A stretch of 64,000 nucleotides of DNA from Leucocoprinus leucothites (GCA_013368445.1 JAACJO010000001.1:2666001-2730000); one strand, 5' to 3'; counted from the first letter of the stretch, positions 9,545 to 20,059 are shown. Program-made: numbers and translations. The notes: generated by a model from the sequence alone, not told the origin.

Positions 9545-10404
9545 ATTACTGTAGATAGACGATGTAAGAATGCCTCAGAACAAACACCAACTTTCGATGG
9601 TGGTGGTAAGAGGACAAGGAGGGGCTGCTTTCCTCTACTCTCTTATCATCCTCTACTCTCTATCATTTTACATTCTAACAGTACGACACCATCTCGTTGT
9701 ACACCAACTCCGTCGCCACTGATGCTGATGCATTAGTGATCGAATCCTCCCTCTCTTCAGCCTTCACTGCCCTGTTTGAGCTGAAGACCAAGCGCCCCAG
9801 GTCCAGGTCTTACCTCAAGATCCTGGACGTCCCTTACTACATGAGTGGCATCCGCACCACTCCGCAACACATTACCGACCATATGCATCTGTCTCCCTTC
9901 AAGGAGACATTCGCTAACGTATCCTCCGTGCGCATCATGCGCAACTCCGCCAAAGCCGACACCGCCACCATCTGGGTCAACCTTTGGGATTCTCAGTCTG
10001 GTGCTAATGCTAAGCGCCTGATTGGCAAATACCTCAACTTCGACGGCGTGCAGTCCATGATCAAGGCCGCGCGCGCTCACCCCGGGACCCCCCAGTGTCA
10101 ACAATGCTGGCGATGGGGCCACACTACCACCACCTGTCGCAACCGTGCGCTCAGGTGCTCACAATGCGGCAGGCCACATCGGTCTGAGAATCACCGCACT
10201 ACCTCCTCCTGCTGTAAGGGATCGCCAAAGGCAAACCCCCCCATTCAGCCCACACCCGCTGGGGAACCCTGTCCCCATATCAAGTGCGTCAACTGCGGCA
10301 AGGAACATGCTGCTACTGACCGCAAGTGCGTGTTCTGGCACCACCGGTTTGATCGGGATTGGCTGCAAAGTCATTCTGGTTCTGCTGGTCGGCCCCAGGC
10401 CTAG

Positions 10405-10737
10405 GGGGAGCTCCCTAGTGTCAACGTATCGTCCCCCATCCATCGCCGGTCGCCGGATGGGTCCCACCAACCACAAGGCCTGCCGTCAGATGCAGTGATA
10501 TCGGTATATGTCTCACTTCTTTGTATTTTGTTACATGCCTAGCCCCCTTCTGCTGTCGATTCGTGTATTGTCTCAGACAGGACTCTTATATATTCCCGGT
10601 TATTTACTCCTGTGTAGTCGGTAGCGGTATCGGTTCCCTGTAGTAGATAGTCAGGCGCGGACTGCTATCACGCACCACGTTATAAATTGGCAACCCCTCC
10701 GGGGTCACACTTGATTTAAAAAAAAAAAAAAAAAAAA
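10405..10737 (+). other. B1 3' untranslated region and A-tail
   Basis: Noncoding. It ends with GCGGACTGCTATCACGCACC, TATAAATTGG and the hairpin gacc/acccc-tcc-ggggtc before the poly(A). It is collinear with the B2, B3, B4 and B5 3' ends, showing that ORF1 is directly joined to this 3' end in all five copies. Confidence 0.7.
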
Positions 10738-10750
10738 GGCCCAGGAGGAC

Positions 10751-11128
10751 TCTGACGGCTCCCCTACCCCTCCAGCATCCGGAGAAGCAAGCAGAGTCAC
10801 AGAATTCGCTGGAAATGCAAGTACAAGCTCCCCCTCCACTCCTATCGCTTCCCCCACTTCCCCAGCCTCTTCCCCACCCCTCCAGCTTGATACCAATCAG
10901 ATTAGCAGACAACTCTGTCATATATTCAGCTGGGATGGGTTCAGTGGTCTTTCAGCCTGTTATGGGCGGAAAAATGGCTGGAGTGGTCGAGTTTTCACGT
11001 GTACTGCATGTTCCGGACCTCCGGAGTAATCTCCTGTCTTGTCTATACCTCACACAAAATAAGGGATTCAATATATGGATTTCTTCGCATTCTATGGCCT
11101 TTAGACTCAAGGGAGAGACTCTCTTCAC
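10751..11128 (+). pseudogene. Copia-1 end of gag and protease remnant
   Basis: Resumes after the B1 duplication. It encodes a Ser/Pro/Thr-rich linker, then IRLADNSVIYSAGMGSVVF and RVLHVPDLRSNLLSCLYLT, the typical C-terminal half of copia protease. The segment that should carry the D-T/S-G active site is missing between LDTNQI and RLADNS, so a deletion removed the catalytic aspartate. C1 interrupts at 11129 (TSD gagagactctcttcac). Confidence 0.82.
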
Positions 11129-12134
11129 ATCCCTCCTTGACCTCTTACCACCACCATCTATTCGTTGGTGTGTCTTAAGACGTCTAGTTTACATCATATC
11201 TCTGCCTATTCTACATGGGCAAGCGAAAGTCTAAGTCTAAAGGCCCCCCCCGCCAATCTACCAAGTCCACCGAGGCCTCCGCCGACGAGCTCAACATCAC
11301 CGAGATGTCCAAGGACGAACAGCTCGACCCCTACGACGACCCCCGCAACATTCGCGGGTTCTTCGGACCTCCCCAGGCTGACGTTTTGTCGCCTGGACCC
11401 TCTTCCCTGCCTGCCACTGACGTTCCGTCGCGGTCGGTGGTCGCTCCTGCAGCTGACATTCCGTCGCTGTCCCCAAAACCCTTCACCGCCGGCGGACAGA
11501 CGTTCTACCCCGTGAAGGCTCTCCCCCCCCCAGCACCGCCGTCCGCTGTCTCCTCCGGGTCAACTGAGGAGTCTGTTGAGACCCGGGCTCTTGCTGGGAT
11601 TCGTTTCTTCTCCCGCTTCATCGGAAACGTTCCCTCAGGCCCTCTTCCAGAGGCCACCACCGCCGTGATCATTCCGACTCTTGTTGGACTGGTTGCGGAA
11701 GTCTTGAACCAGGGCCAAGGCGACACGGCCCTCACCAGCGAGCGAATGCGAGCCCAAGGATGGGACACATTTGCAGATTTCATTCGGGACTGTGCCACCA
11801 AAGTTGAGGCGGCCTACCCTAAACATACACGCGTCGCCCATGGGGCAACCCATGGATCCGCTGACAAAGCGGAACCACGTGACATTGCCATGGGCTCCCC
11901 TGAGGCGCCCAAACAGACTCCCTTGTTTTTTTTTTTTTTTTTTTTTTTTAAAAAATCAATGAATTTATATAGCGGTGCTCGATCACAGTCCGCTTTCAAC
12001 TAAATATTACAAACAGATGGTACACTACAGCAAGCTGGGGTACATGAAGCGGTCGGAGACCGCTTAAGACAGAGACTATACACGATTAGTCCAGCAACAT
12101 AGGTAAGACTTGAAAGAGACTATAGAACGAGGTG

Positions 12135-15100
12135 TCATACACAGAGATCGGTCTCAAAGGAAAAGAAAAGAGAAGAGATGAAAGAATATAGTTCACCTTC
12201 ATTTGGTTCGGCGGGCACAGGAGCTTGAGGCGGCGGTGGACGCGTGTCGTGATTGGTAAAAGCAAAAGCGGCCGGGTTCTTCTTCAAGAACTCGACGAGG
12301 AACTCATACTGAGGGAAAGCGCATTGCATCCATTGAGTGCGGAAGGGATAGAGGGGGCAATAGCACAGGATGTGGTGTTGTGTTTCCAGACGATGGCCAC
12401 AACGACATGACTTGGGCTCGAGGGGGAAGAACCTCTCACGATAGGCTCCAATAGGGGCATGATTGAGGATGGCGCGGGACATACGCGCACATAATGATGG
12501 TGATTCATTGGCTAAGGGAAGCCAGGTGCCTCCTTTGACGTAGGTGGGGGTGAGGAACTTGCGATTCTTTTTTGACAGAAGGAAACCGCTGCCGCGGTAC
12601 TTCTTCTTCCAGAAAGTGGATTCCCAGGACTTCTGGCAGTCATTGGTGATTTTGTGTCACAGGAAATCGAGAGTGGCGCCTACTCGAGGAGGGGCATGTA
12701 TGTGTGTAGAGGTGACGTCTTTGTGGACTTTGAGATGGGGCTTCCAACGCCATTTGGAAGGGATGTCCCAGAAGTCGATAGCTCGGGAGGGTTTAGCCGC
12801 GAGCCAGTCGGATAAGAGTTGGCAGACTTGGATGGAATGTGATTGACTCGAGTGTATAGAGGGATCGACTGCCAGTTTGGCTGCTGGGAGGCAATCGGTG
12901 ATGAGGATGATGTGGTCGCACTGAAGAGAAATGGCCTTGGCGATGCCAATACAAATGGAATAGAGTTCGGCATCAGTAGACGATGATCGGCTGCTAGCCT
13001 GTTTTGCATGGGACACTTGTCGTCCGCCTCGATATAAATGTGCCGCCGAAACCACCTGAAGGGAACCTACGAGTGGAACAGAAGCATCAGTAACAACTGA
13101 GATACAATTACGATCAGAGGAAGAAGAAGAAAAAACGGAATCAAGTGATGATACATGTTTATACATTTCGTGTTTGTCTGAGCGATTGCATGGGTGAAAG
13201 TGAATGGAATCAGGAAAAATGTCCATAAGACGAGACCCGGGTTTGGATTCAGGGGCGAATGGAGAAAATGAATCTGAAAGATGAGAGAGAGAACTATCTA
13301 CATCGATAAGAGGGCCTTTAACTTTAGCTTTTTTGGCCAGAGTGAGAAGACAAAGCGATTGAGGATGAGGGGAGGAATTAAGAGAAAAGTCCTTAGATAA
13401 AAGAGAACATAACGCATGATTAGAGGGTAAAGTAGAGACTCGATACGCCGAACGAATAGCTAATTTACGAAGATGGAGGTGAATTGGAATGAGTCCAGCA
13501 ATGCTTTCAACGCCACCTGATGGAGAAGTGCGAAAGGCACCTGTGATCCAGAGAGCCGCGCATCTTTGCATGGATGATAAAGACTTGAGAAGCGCCTTAT
13601 TACGAGCGCCCTCAAAGTACCAGAGTCGAAATCCATACGTAGCCACAGGGACAATGCATGACCTATAGAGTAGATGCCTTTGTAGAGGGAGGAGGCCTCG
13701 GGTGGAGTTGCCTAGCATATTCATAGCTTTCACTGTGGATAATGCTTTGGTGGAGTAATACCGGACGTGTTCTTGAAATGAAAGTCGACGGTCAAAGTAA
13801 AAACCCAAGTATCGCCAGAAACGTTTGGGATGAAGTATGGGACCGCCCACATCGGATAGATCAAGGGGGGGATTCGAATCGTTATGTCGTCGGGAGAAGT
13901 GAAAGACCTCAGACTTATCGTGTTCAACGACCAGTCCGAGGTCAGTGCAAATGGAATTAATGATGGAATAAGCCGATTTGAGGGAAGAAATAGTGTCAGC
14001 ATAATTCTTCGCTTGAGATATACAAAGCCCGTCATCGACAAATGATAAAAGGGAAGAAGGGATAGACTGTAAACGAGCGCGTTGATCAAACATGGACATG
14101 AGGGGCGCTAGGTAGAGCGCGGATAGAATGGGTGATAGAGCGGAGCCTTGCCCAACGCCAACATCCGCGTCATGGGCATCAGATAGGAAAGTGTTCCACA
14201 TGAATTGAGTGGATCAACCTATGAGATAGTGTGAAAAGAATTTTACGAGTTCAGGGGCGAACCCCTGTTGTTGTAGAATGTTAGTGAGGATTTCGTGGTT
14301 TAGAGAGGGGAAGAATTGGGCGATATCAAAAGCACAAACACTAGTAATCATACCTTTAGCCCATCCGGTCCGAATGATGTGAGTGAGGAATACTCCTGCA
14401 TCCTCCGTGGAACGTTGGATAACTCCGCCCATTTGATTAGGGTGGAGAACTTCTAGGGATACCGCTTCGAACTGCATGCGGCAGGCGATCATCTTCTCGA
14501 TTAATTTGCCTAAAGTGTTTAGTAGAACGATGGGATGAAACGCTTTGGGTGTATCATATGCCGGTTTATTCGGCTTGGGAATGATGATAGAGACTGAGTC
14601 CTTAAAGTGACTTGGCCAGTGAGAGAGACGTATGCACGCATTAGCTATGAGTAGTATGTTCTTGAGGCATTCATTGTGGGCAACGATGGACTTTAGGTGT
14701 TTCCAGGAGACGTGGTCAGGTCCGGGTGCTGAGGAGTTAGCGCATGACGAGAGGAATTCAGTGAGTTCAAGGGCAGAAAAATTCGTCCAGGAACGAGAAG
14801 GAAGGGATTTCATTTCGTTGAGAATATTAGAGCTTACCGGGCGACCGGATGCTGAGTTGTATGATGAATGGAGTGCATTCCATAGATCCGGAAGGTCGTT
14901 GCAAGGTCGCCCTTGGTAGTGGATTCCCTCGACGGCAGGGAGTTTTTGTTGTTTTACCCACTCCATGAGGTCCCAGGGTCATTTGTTGGTAGATGCAATT
15001 TCATGTATGCGCGCATCGAAAAAAGAGCGTTTGGCGGCTCTGGTAGCCGCTCTGAATGCTCGCCAATCCTTACGATCCTTTGTTCTTCTGTAGGTAAGAA

Positions 15101-16088
15101 GAGTCTCAGAACAGTGGGGGTTCCACCATTCCTTTGACTGGTTAGTAATCCATACAGTTTTAGAGTTTGTGTTCCAAGATTCATGAAAGACTCAAGAGAT
15201 GGAGTTGGAGATATCATTCAAACAAGAAGTGGATCGAATGTCTGAACAATCAAGGGCCGCTAGATGCTCAGAGACTTGGGAAATGAAAGCCGTCTCTTCA
15301 TCGCTATCTTTCGGTAGTACTCGTTTTTTATAATTAATATAATCTGGGCGGATTGGAAGATCCATAATCAAGGGTGCATGATCCGATGGGAGTCTCGAAT
15401 TGATATCGATGATGTGGGAGGTGGAATTGTTAGCGCAAAACATTAGATCAATAACTGAATCATCATGACTTTCAATGGAAGAGAAATGAGTAGGGGATAG
15501 TGAGATCGGTGAGGACCTTGTAAGATTGAAGCTGTCCGCTAACTCCGTTAGAGTTATAGCTGACATGGGGATGTAAGTAGCTGAAGGGTCCCATTCTGGA
15601 GATCAACAATTAAAGTCCCCTCCCATATATATAACATCAGGGATGTTGATGAAGTTTGTCGAAAGGAAATTGATCGCCGACGAGGCTGAGTCTGAGTATA
15701 TGTTAAGTAGATGGATATAGTTACCCTGGTTGAATAGGCCCAAGATTTGTATATCGCGGTGATTAACCCACTCTTGACGAAGAATGGGTCTCATGCGAAG
15801 TAGTCGTCTGTGAACATAAGTCAGAGTACGGGGTCGGGGATCATTGGGCTTGGTAGGGCAAACCATACATAGCCATTCCAGGTGAATAGGGGCACCAATG
15901 ACATCATCCCCTTCAGGGTTAGTCATAGAAGGTGCTTTCCGAATGTGATTCCATGGAGGTTCTTGTAGAAAAATGATTTCGAAATCCAGTTTTTTGGATT
16001 CGAGTATAGTATCAACCAGGGCATAAGAGCGCCCCACGTTTTGCGAATAGATACGAACAGAAGAGATGGGTTTGTTCTTACCAGACAT
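12135..16088 (-). pseudogene. LINE A2 ORF2: AP endonuclease, reverse transcriptase, RNase H, 1317 codons
   Basis: One frame without frameshift from ATG 16086-16088 to 12135. The APE-type endonuclease (about 1-240) shows SQNVGRS, LQEPPW, MGGDFNC and SDHAPL. RT shows CAFDIAQFFPSLN (catalytic Asp about 588), GQGSALSPIL and FVDDG (683-686). RNase H (about 990-1110) shows VVTDASVPL, TDAELYS and ITDCLPAAKL. A CRCGHRLETQHHILCYC finger lies near 1232. Five TGA stops interrupt it, at codons 162, 299, 370, 625 and 1144. At each, other copies have Arg, His, Cys or Gln codons reachable from CGN by one CpG transition. It would nick target DNA, prime on it and copy element RNA. This is the best ORF2 in the window. 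Confidence 0.93.
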
Positions 16089-16090
16089 AT

Positions 16091-18789
16091 TTAAACAGCA
16101 ACTCCGCCACCGGAGCGATTGGAATTAGCGCGAACAGCACGAGCGGTGCATGATTCGGCAGCTTTATTAGAGTGCCAGGTTCAATCGAACCTGTTCCTCC
16201 AAAATGGACATTTGGTGTCATTTGCGTGATGGTCGCCTTTGCAATTCAGGCATTTGAAGTTATCCAAGTGAGGACATGGGATGCCTTCAGGAGTGGCGTC
16301 ACGGGGGGGGTTTGATTTAGGGTTGGCCTTACAACACCAGGCCATGGATCGGTGGTTTTCGATGCGATGAGGACCACCGCAGATTTGACAACGTGCACCA
16401 AGGGCGCGACACGCATGAGTGGGGTGACCCCAACGCCAGCAGTTCCTGCATTGCGCAATGCCGGGGTGCATACTAGTGGCTCAGATGGTCCCGACATGTC
16501 GGCCAAAGTTGATAGTACGGTTGACTAATGTCTTGGCCTTAGTACCATTTTGTGAGTCCCAGATATCGAACCACACGACAGCCGTATCCGACTTCGGGGA
16601 TGCTTTCATGACGCGAGGGCGGGTGGCGAGAATGATATTCTCAAACAAAGTAGATTGTCCGAGAGCTTGTTCGACGAATGCGGGGGAAAGGGGGTTGGAA
16701 GAATTGGCTACCCAGTAGGGGATGCCGACGATTTTAAGGAATGATTTAGATTGTGGGAGGCGCGGCTCAATGGGGATGGCATCTCCTAGTTGCCAAGCTT
16801 TTTTAAGCCAAGATTTGATGGTTTCAAGGTCAGCGGGGGATGCGACACCTGAGGTGGCGATGGAGATGCCATTATATGATTCGCGGACTGATTCGACGCG
16901 AAGTTTGGATTGGGCGGCAGTAAGACCACGGTTACAGAATTTGGCTGCCTTATTGAAGTCTTTGATACGGTCAGCGATGATGTTCCCTTCAAAAGGGATG
17001 AGGACTTGGCGACGGGTAGGTCCGTGTGTGGTCATTTTAGGTTTAGCGCATAGAGCGCTTGCAGTTGATTGTCATATGATAGTTCAGGGAAGGCGAGAAT
17101 CATATCTCGCATCTTAACCCCGTCAATGTTGGAAGAGGAGTTGGAAGAGGAAGTCGCCGGCTGGACACCCCGTCGGGCGGCATCAGCGAACGACACATTC
17201 TTCTTGTTGAAGTGTTCTGTAAGGGGTTTGGTGGATGCCTTACGGTCGGGAGGGGGAATGGGAGGCGGCATGTCAGAGGCGCCCTTGGGGTTAGGTTTTA
17301 ATGGCTGAGCCTGGCCATCATGGGAGGGGTGCCCAACTGAGCGCTCGATGTTTCCATTCCCGTTCCTTGGAGTCACGTGATTGGAGGGTGGAGGGGGGGC
17401 CCGGGAGACGCGAACAGGACCGGATGGCTTAGAAGACGTAAAGTCATTCTTTGCCCTCAGGGAGCCTGACACGGACGAAACGTCACGTGCCTTACCAGAA
17501 GACGTAACGTCATTCTGGGGGAGAGGAATGCTGCCCTCAGCGGGAGGGGCTTGGTTGATGTTCATGTGATCGTCGTCGATGTGCGCTGTAGAGTTAGTTT
17601 GCCTAATGACAATGCCGGGCGGGAAAAGAGGGGTAGGGATGGTAGATGGATAAGGATTACGTGCCTTTTTTCCCTTCCCTTTACCTTTGGGAGGGGGGGA
17701 CGAGTCCATCATGGGAATATCGGGAGGCAGGCCATAGTAATGCCTCAATGCATCTACGATGGAGAGACCGCTTTCGCCATTAATGGGAAGCCGGTCCCAG
17801 CCTGTTTCGAACATAGTAGTGAGTAGACAGTATATTGGTTCCCCCAACTGGGGAACTCTTGGATCCTTTCTGCCAGGTTGTAGACCTAGTGCAGCACGGT
17901 GCTTGAAAAAATTTGTAGCGTATTTAAGCGCCTCTAGCGCTTTGAAAGTAGCTTCACCGACAACAATGGTCTCCTCGGTAGCAGTGTTCAATGGATTCTT
18001 AAGATCCGGTAGTCGTGGCTGTGCAGGCCTAGGCTCCTGCAGTTGTGCAGTGATGTCACCAGTGACATCATGTGTGACATCATGTGTGACGTCATTAGTA
18101 TTGGATGAACCGGCAAAGAAGGTAGCTGGAGTGCCGGTAGGTGCAGCATTTGCTGACTTAGCGGATCCGTGGATTGCATGAGGCAGCCTTGAGGTGGGTG
18201 GGGGTCCAAAGAGCCGAGTGGTAGGTTCCCCGTTCGTGATAATCCCATCCTCTTGGTCGCTCCATGCGTCCCCGCGAGAGTCCAAGTTCAGAGGGTCAGG
18301 TTTGTTGAGCTCACCAAGAAATCCCTCGCCGAATGGACGGAAGGGGATGGGTGACTTGAAGCCATCATATGCGCTCATTGACGCGGTTCTTGAGATGGCT
18401 TTGGGTGTGGACTCCAATTCTTTATGGACATCTCGAGCATGGGCCCGTTTAGAACGCGAAGATGGAGGAGGGGGAGTTCTGAGGGAAGAGTGTGAGGCTG
18501 CACGGGAGAGTGTAGCATGTACATTTATAGGGGAGGAAGGGGTTGAAGATCCAGACGAGTCAGAATCACTCTCACCGCTTTCTTCGATGTCAGATCCTGC
18601 TCTAGATGAGGCAGCCGACTTGGCATCATCGCGAGCGGAGTGTTTGGTTGATTTGATAGAAAGTGCGGGCGAGATAGAGCAGTCGCGCTTGTAAGTTGAG
18701 ACACGTGTTTCAGTGTCAACGATGTTGATGGGGTCCGAAGACGGTGGAGGTGTACCCTTGAGGTCCACCCAATGTGATGGTGCAGTCAT
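16091..18789 (-). pseudogene. LINE A2 ORF1: gag-like protein with CCHC knuckles
   Basis: Start is ATG 18787-18789 (MTAPSHWVDLKGTPPPSSDP), conserved in A3, A7 and A8; the longer upstream reading enters C1. The first part is Ser/Pro-rich and contains a short DVTHDVTHDVTGD repeat. About 90 nt are lost near 17065 (LSYDNQLQ), shifting the frame. The second half runs from MTTHGPTRRQVLIPFEGN to the stop 16091-16093 and has CRNCWRWGHPTHAC, CQICGGPHRIENH and CLNCKGDHHANDTKC. Two TGA codons lie there (HVGTI-stop-ATSM near 16480; RFD-stop-TWHS near 16180), both former CGA. Stop TAA is followed by AT and the ORF2 ATG. Confidence 0.88.
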
Positions 18790-18837
18790 ATCGATAGAAT
18801 TCGTAGTCAATGTGTATGTAGACACCGTCAAAGAAAT

Positions 18838-18868
18838 CGATGATGGTGGTAAGAGGGAAAGGAGGATG
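18838..18868 (-). promoter_or_regulatory. Shared 5' leader signature (A2 copy)
   Basis: First 31 nt of the element, containing CCCTCTTACCACCATCATC. The same CTCTTACCACCA core begins B1 (5931), B2 (9626), C1 (11129), D (23547), A3 (25191) and B4 (35325). Degraded versions begin A7 (44591), B5 (45983) and A8 (57097). Its fixed place at the 5' terminus in different families suggests an internal promoter or RNA element. Confidence 0.7.
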
Positions 18869-20059
18869 AAACAGACTCCCTTGGATCGTCGGCCCGCCCC
18901 GGCCCGTCCCACCTTACCGCCCAAGCGAGCGCCTGCTAAAGCACACGCTAGTGGCCCCCCCCAAGCTAGGGTTAGGTCTGATGGCCAAGCTCAGCGAGCG
19001 CCCACCAAAGCACCCCCTCCTCCCACCTCGGTCAAGAAATCCTTCACCGAGGCGGCCCGCCCTGCCGGGGTTGCATCACTCATTAAGTTGGCGCAATCCC
19101 ACCCCGATCTCGACCCTGATTGCATCACCGCTATGCATCAGGCTGCCCAAGCCACTGCCCCCGCCACTCGGAAGCTGCGCATGACAACCGCGGGCCCTAC
19201 CCGCCGCCAACTTTTCCTTGACTTCGTCGGCAATGCCAATGAGGTCACCTATCTCCATCATAAGGCTATGCGCCTTCTCAATGACTCCCTCTCCCGCGCC
19301 AAGTCGACCTTGCGTGTGGAGAACATCACCAAGGCGTACAGCACGATTGCGCTGCACACCTCTTCCGTTCCCTCTGACACCGACTGTGACGTCATTGAGT
19401 CCTCCATCCCCTCCGTCTTCACCGCTCCCTTTGCGATCAAGATGCGCCGCCCCAGGTCGAGGTCCTACCTTAAGGTCCTCGACGTCCCTTACTTCGTGAA
19501 CGGTGTTTGCATCACACCAAACCACGTGACCGACCACATGTGACTGTCCGCCTTCAAGGACATTTTCGCAGATGTTTCATCCGTGCGCATTATGCGCAAC
19601 TCCACCAGAGCCGACACCGCCACCGTCTGGTTCGACCTCTGGGACTCTCAATCAGGAGCAAGCGCCAAGAAGCTCCTGGGCAAGTACCTCCACTTCGAGG
19701 GTATTCAGTCCGTCATCCAGGCTGCACGCGCTCACCCAGGCAGCCCACAGTGTCAGCGTTGCTGGCGCTGGGGGCATTCTACCTCATCGTGCCACGCTCG
19801 TGCGTTGCGATGTGCTGCTTGCGGCAGTCCTCATCGTACTGAGAACCACCGCTCCCACTCGAGCTGTTGTAAGGGGAGTCCAAAGGCAAACCCCCCTATC
19901 CCGCCCACCGCCGCCGAGGATCCCTGTCCTCACATCAAGTGCGTCAACTGCGCCAAGCCGCACGCAGCTGACGATCGCAAGTGCCCATTCTGGCGACACC
20001 GGTTTGACCAGCTTTGGCTTGAAAACCATCGCCGCGATGCCACTCGGTCGCGTCTGTAG

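Larger units (their letters stand above)
7294..9626 (-). mobile_element. ORF1-only LINE-like element B2, full-length and intact
   Basis: A 2333-bp minus-strand element with a pure A-tail (T-run 7294-7321), a complete 5' signature (9601-9626) and a perfect 14-bp duplication gctttcctctactc (7280-7293, 9627-9640). It is the innermost insertion in the nest and among the youngest. It consists of an 82-nt leader, one intact ORF and a 3' region of about 340 bp. It is HAL1-like in layout: a LINE end-to-end insertion without any RT. Confidence 0.93.
7108..9680 (+). mobile_element. Solo LTR-2, interrupted by B2
   Basis: TGTTAG...CTAACA, perfect 6-bp terminal inverted repeat. It is 226 bp after removing B2 (7108-7293 plus 9641-9680). 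It is flanked by atacg (7103-7107) and gtacg (9681-9685), a 5-bp duplication with one change, so it is a true LTR insertion later reduced to a solo LTR. It differs from the Copia-1 LTR. Confidence 0.85.
6013..10404 (+). pseudogene. B1 ORF1, gag-like zinc-knuckle protein (interrupted)
   Basis: Reads MGRRKSKATANQFAAFESES and follows B2 ORF1 closely. About 94 bp are missing after LIDFGD (near 6580), which shifts the frame; the second part (from about 6582) runs to the LTR-2 insertion at 7107. After the insertion the frame resumes at 9686 (YDTISLYTNS...) and ends at TAG 10402-10404 after three zinc knuckles. LTR-2 and the deletion are the only major defects. Such ORF1 proteins are RNA-binding, gag-like chaperones in other LINEs. 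Confidence 0.9.
5931..10737 (+). mobile_element. ORF1-only LINE-like element B1
   Basis: Family B copy in copia gag with a 13-bp duplication ggcccaggaggac (5918-5930, 10738-10750) and a 3' A-tail at about 10717-10737. The 5' end carries CTCTTACCACCACCAT, and the start codon is at 6013. ORF1 is followed directly by a 333-bp 3' region; no endonuclease or RT is present. Solo LTR-2 (itself holding B2) is inserted at 7108-9680. Confidence 0.92.
11926..18868 (-). mobile_element. LINE A2, full-length autonomous-type copy
   Basis: A 6943-bp minus-strand element, the only full-length family A copy bounded on both sides here. It has a T-run A-tail (11926-11949), the 5' signature at 18838-18868, and a 15-bp duplication aaacagactcccttg (11911-11925, 18869-18883). 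ORF1 (gag-like) and ORF2 (endonuclease, RT, RNase H, zinc finger) are arranged head to tail with a 2-nt gap. The architecture resembles Tad1/I-type fungal LINEs. It reads almost through, with CpG-type stops. Confidence 0.94.
11215..20059 (+). pseudogene. C1 ORF1, gag-like zinc-knuckle protein split by LINE A2
   Basis: Exon-like pieces 11215-11925 and 18884-20059 join in frame once A2 and one 15-bp duplication are removed, giving about 629 codons. It starts MGKRKSKSKGPPRQSTKSTE, followed by LDPYDDPRNIRGFFGPPQ and GGQTFYPV as in family B. The C-terminus carries CQRCWRWGHSTSSC, CAACGSPHRTENH and CVNCAKPHAADDRKC. A single TGA (19541-19543) follows DHM where family B has DHM-R, a CGA to TGA change. 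Apart from that stop and the A2 insertion the gene is intact. Confidence 0.9.

Noticed and set aside
17032..18924. 630-aa reading as a protein starting at 18924
   Set aside because: The first 45 residues come from C1 sequence and the A2 leader. The conserved start in other A copies is MTAPSHWVDLKG at 18789.
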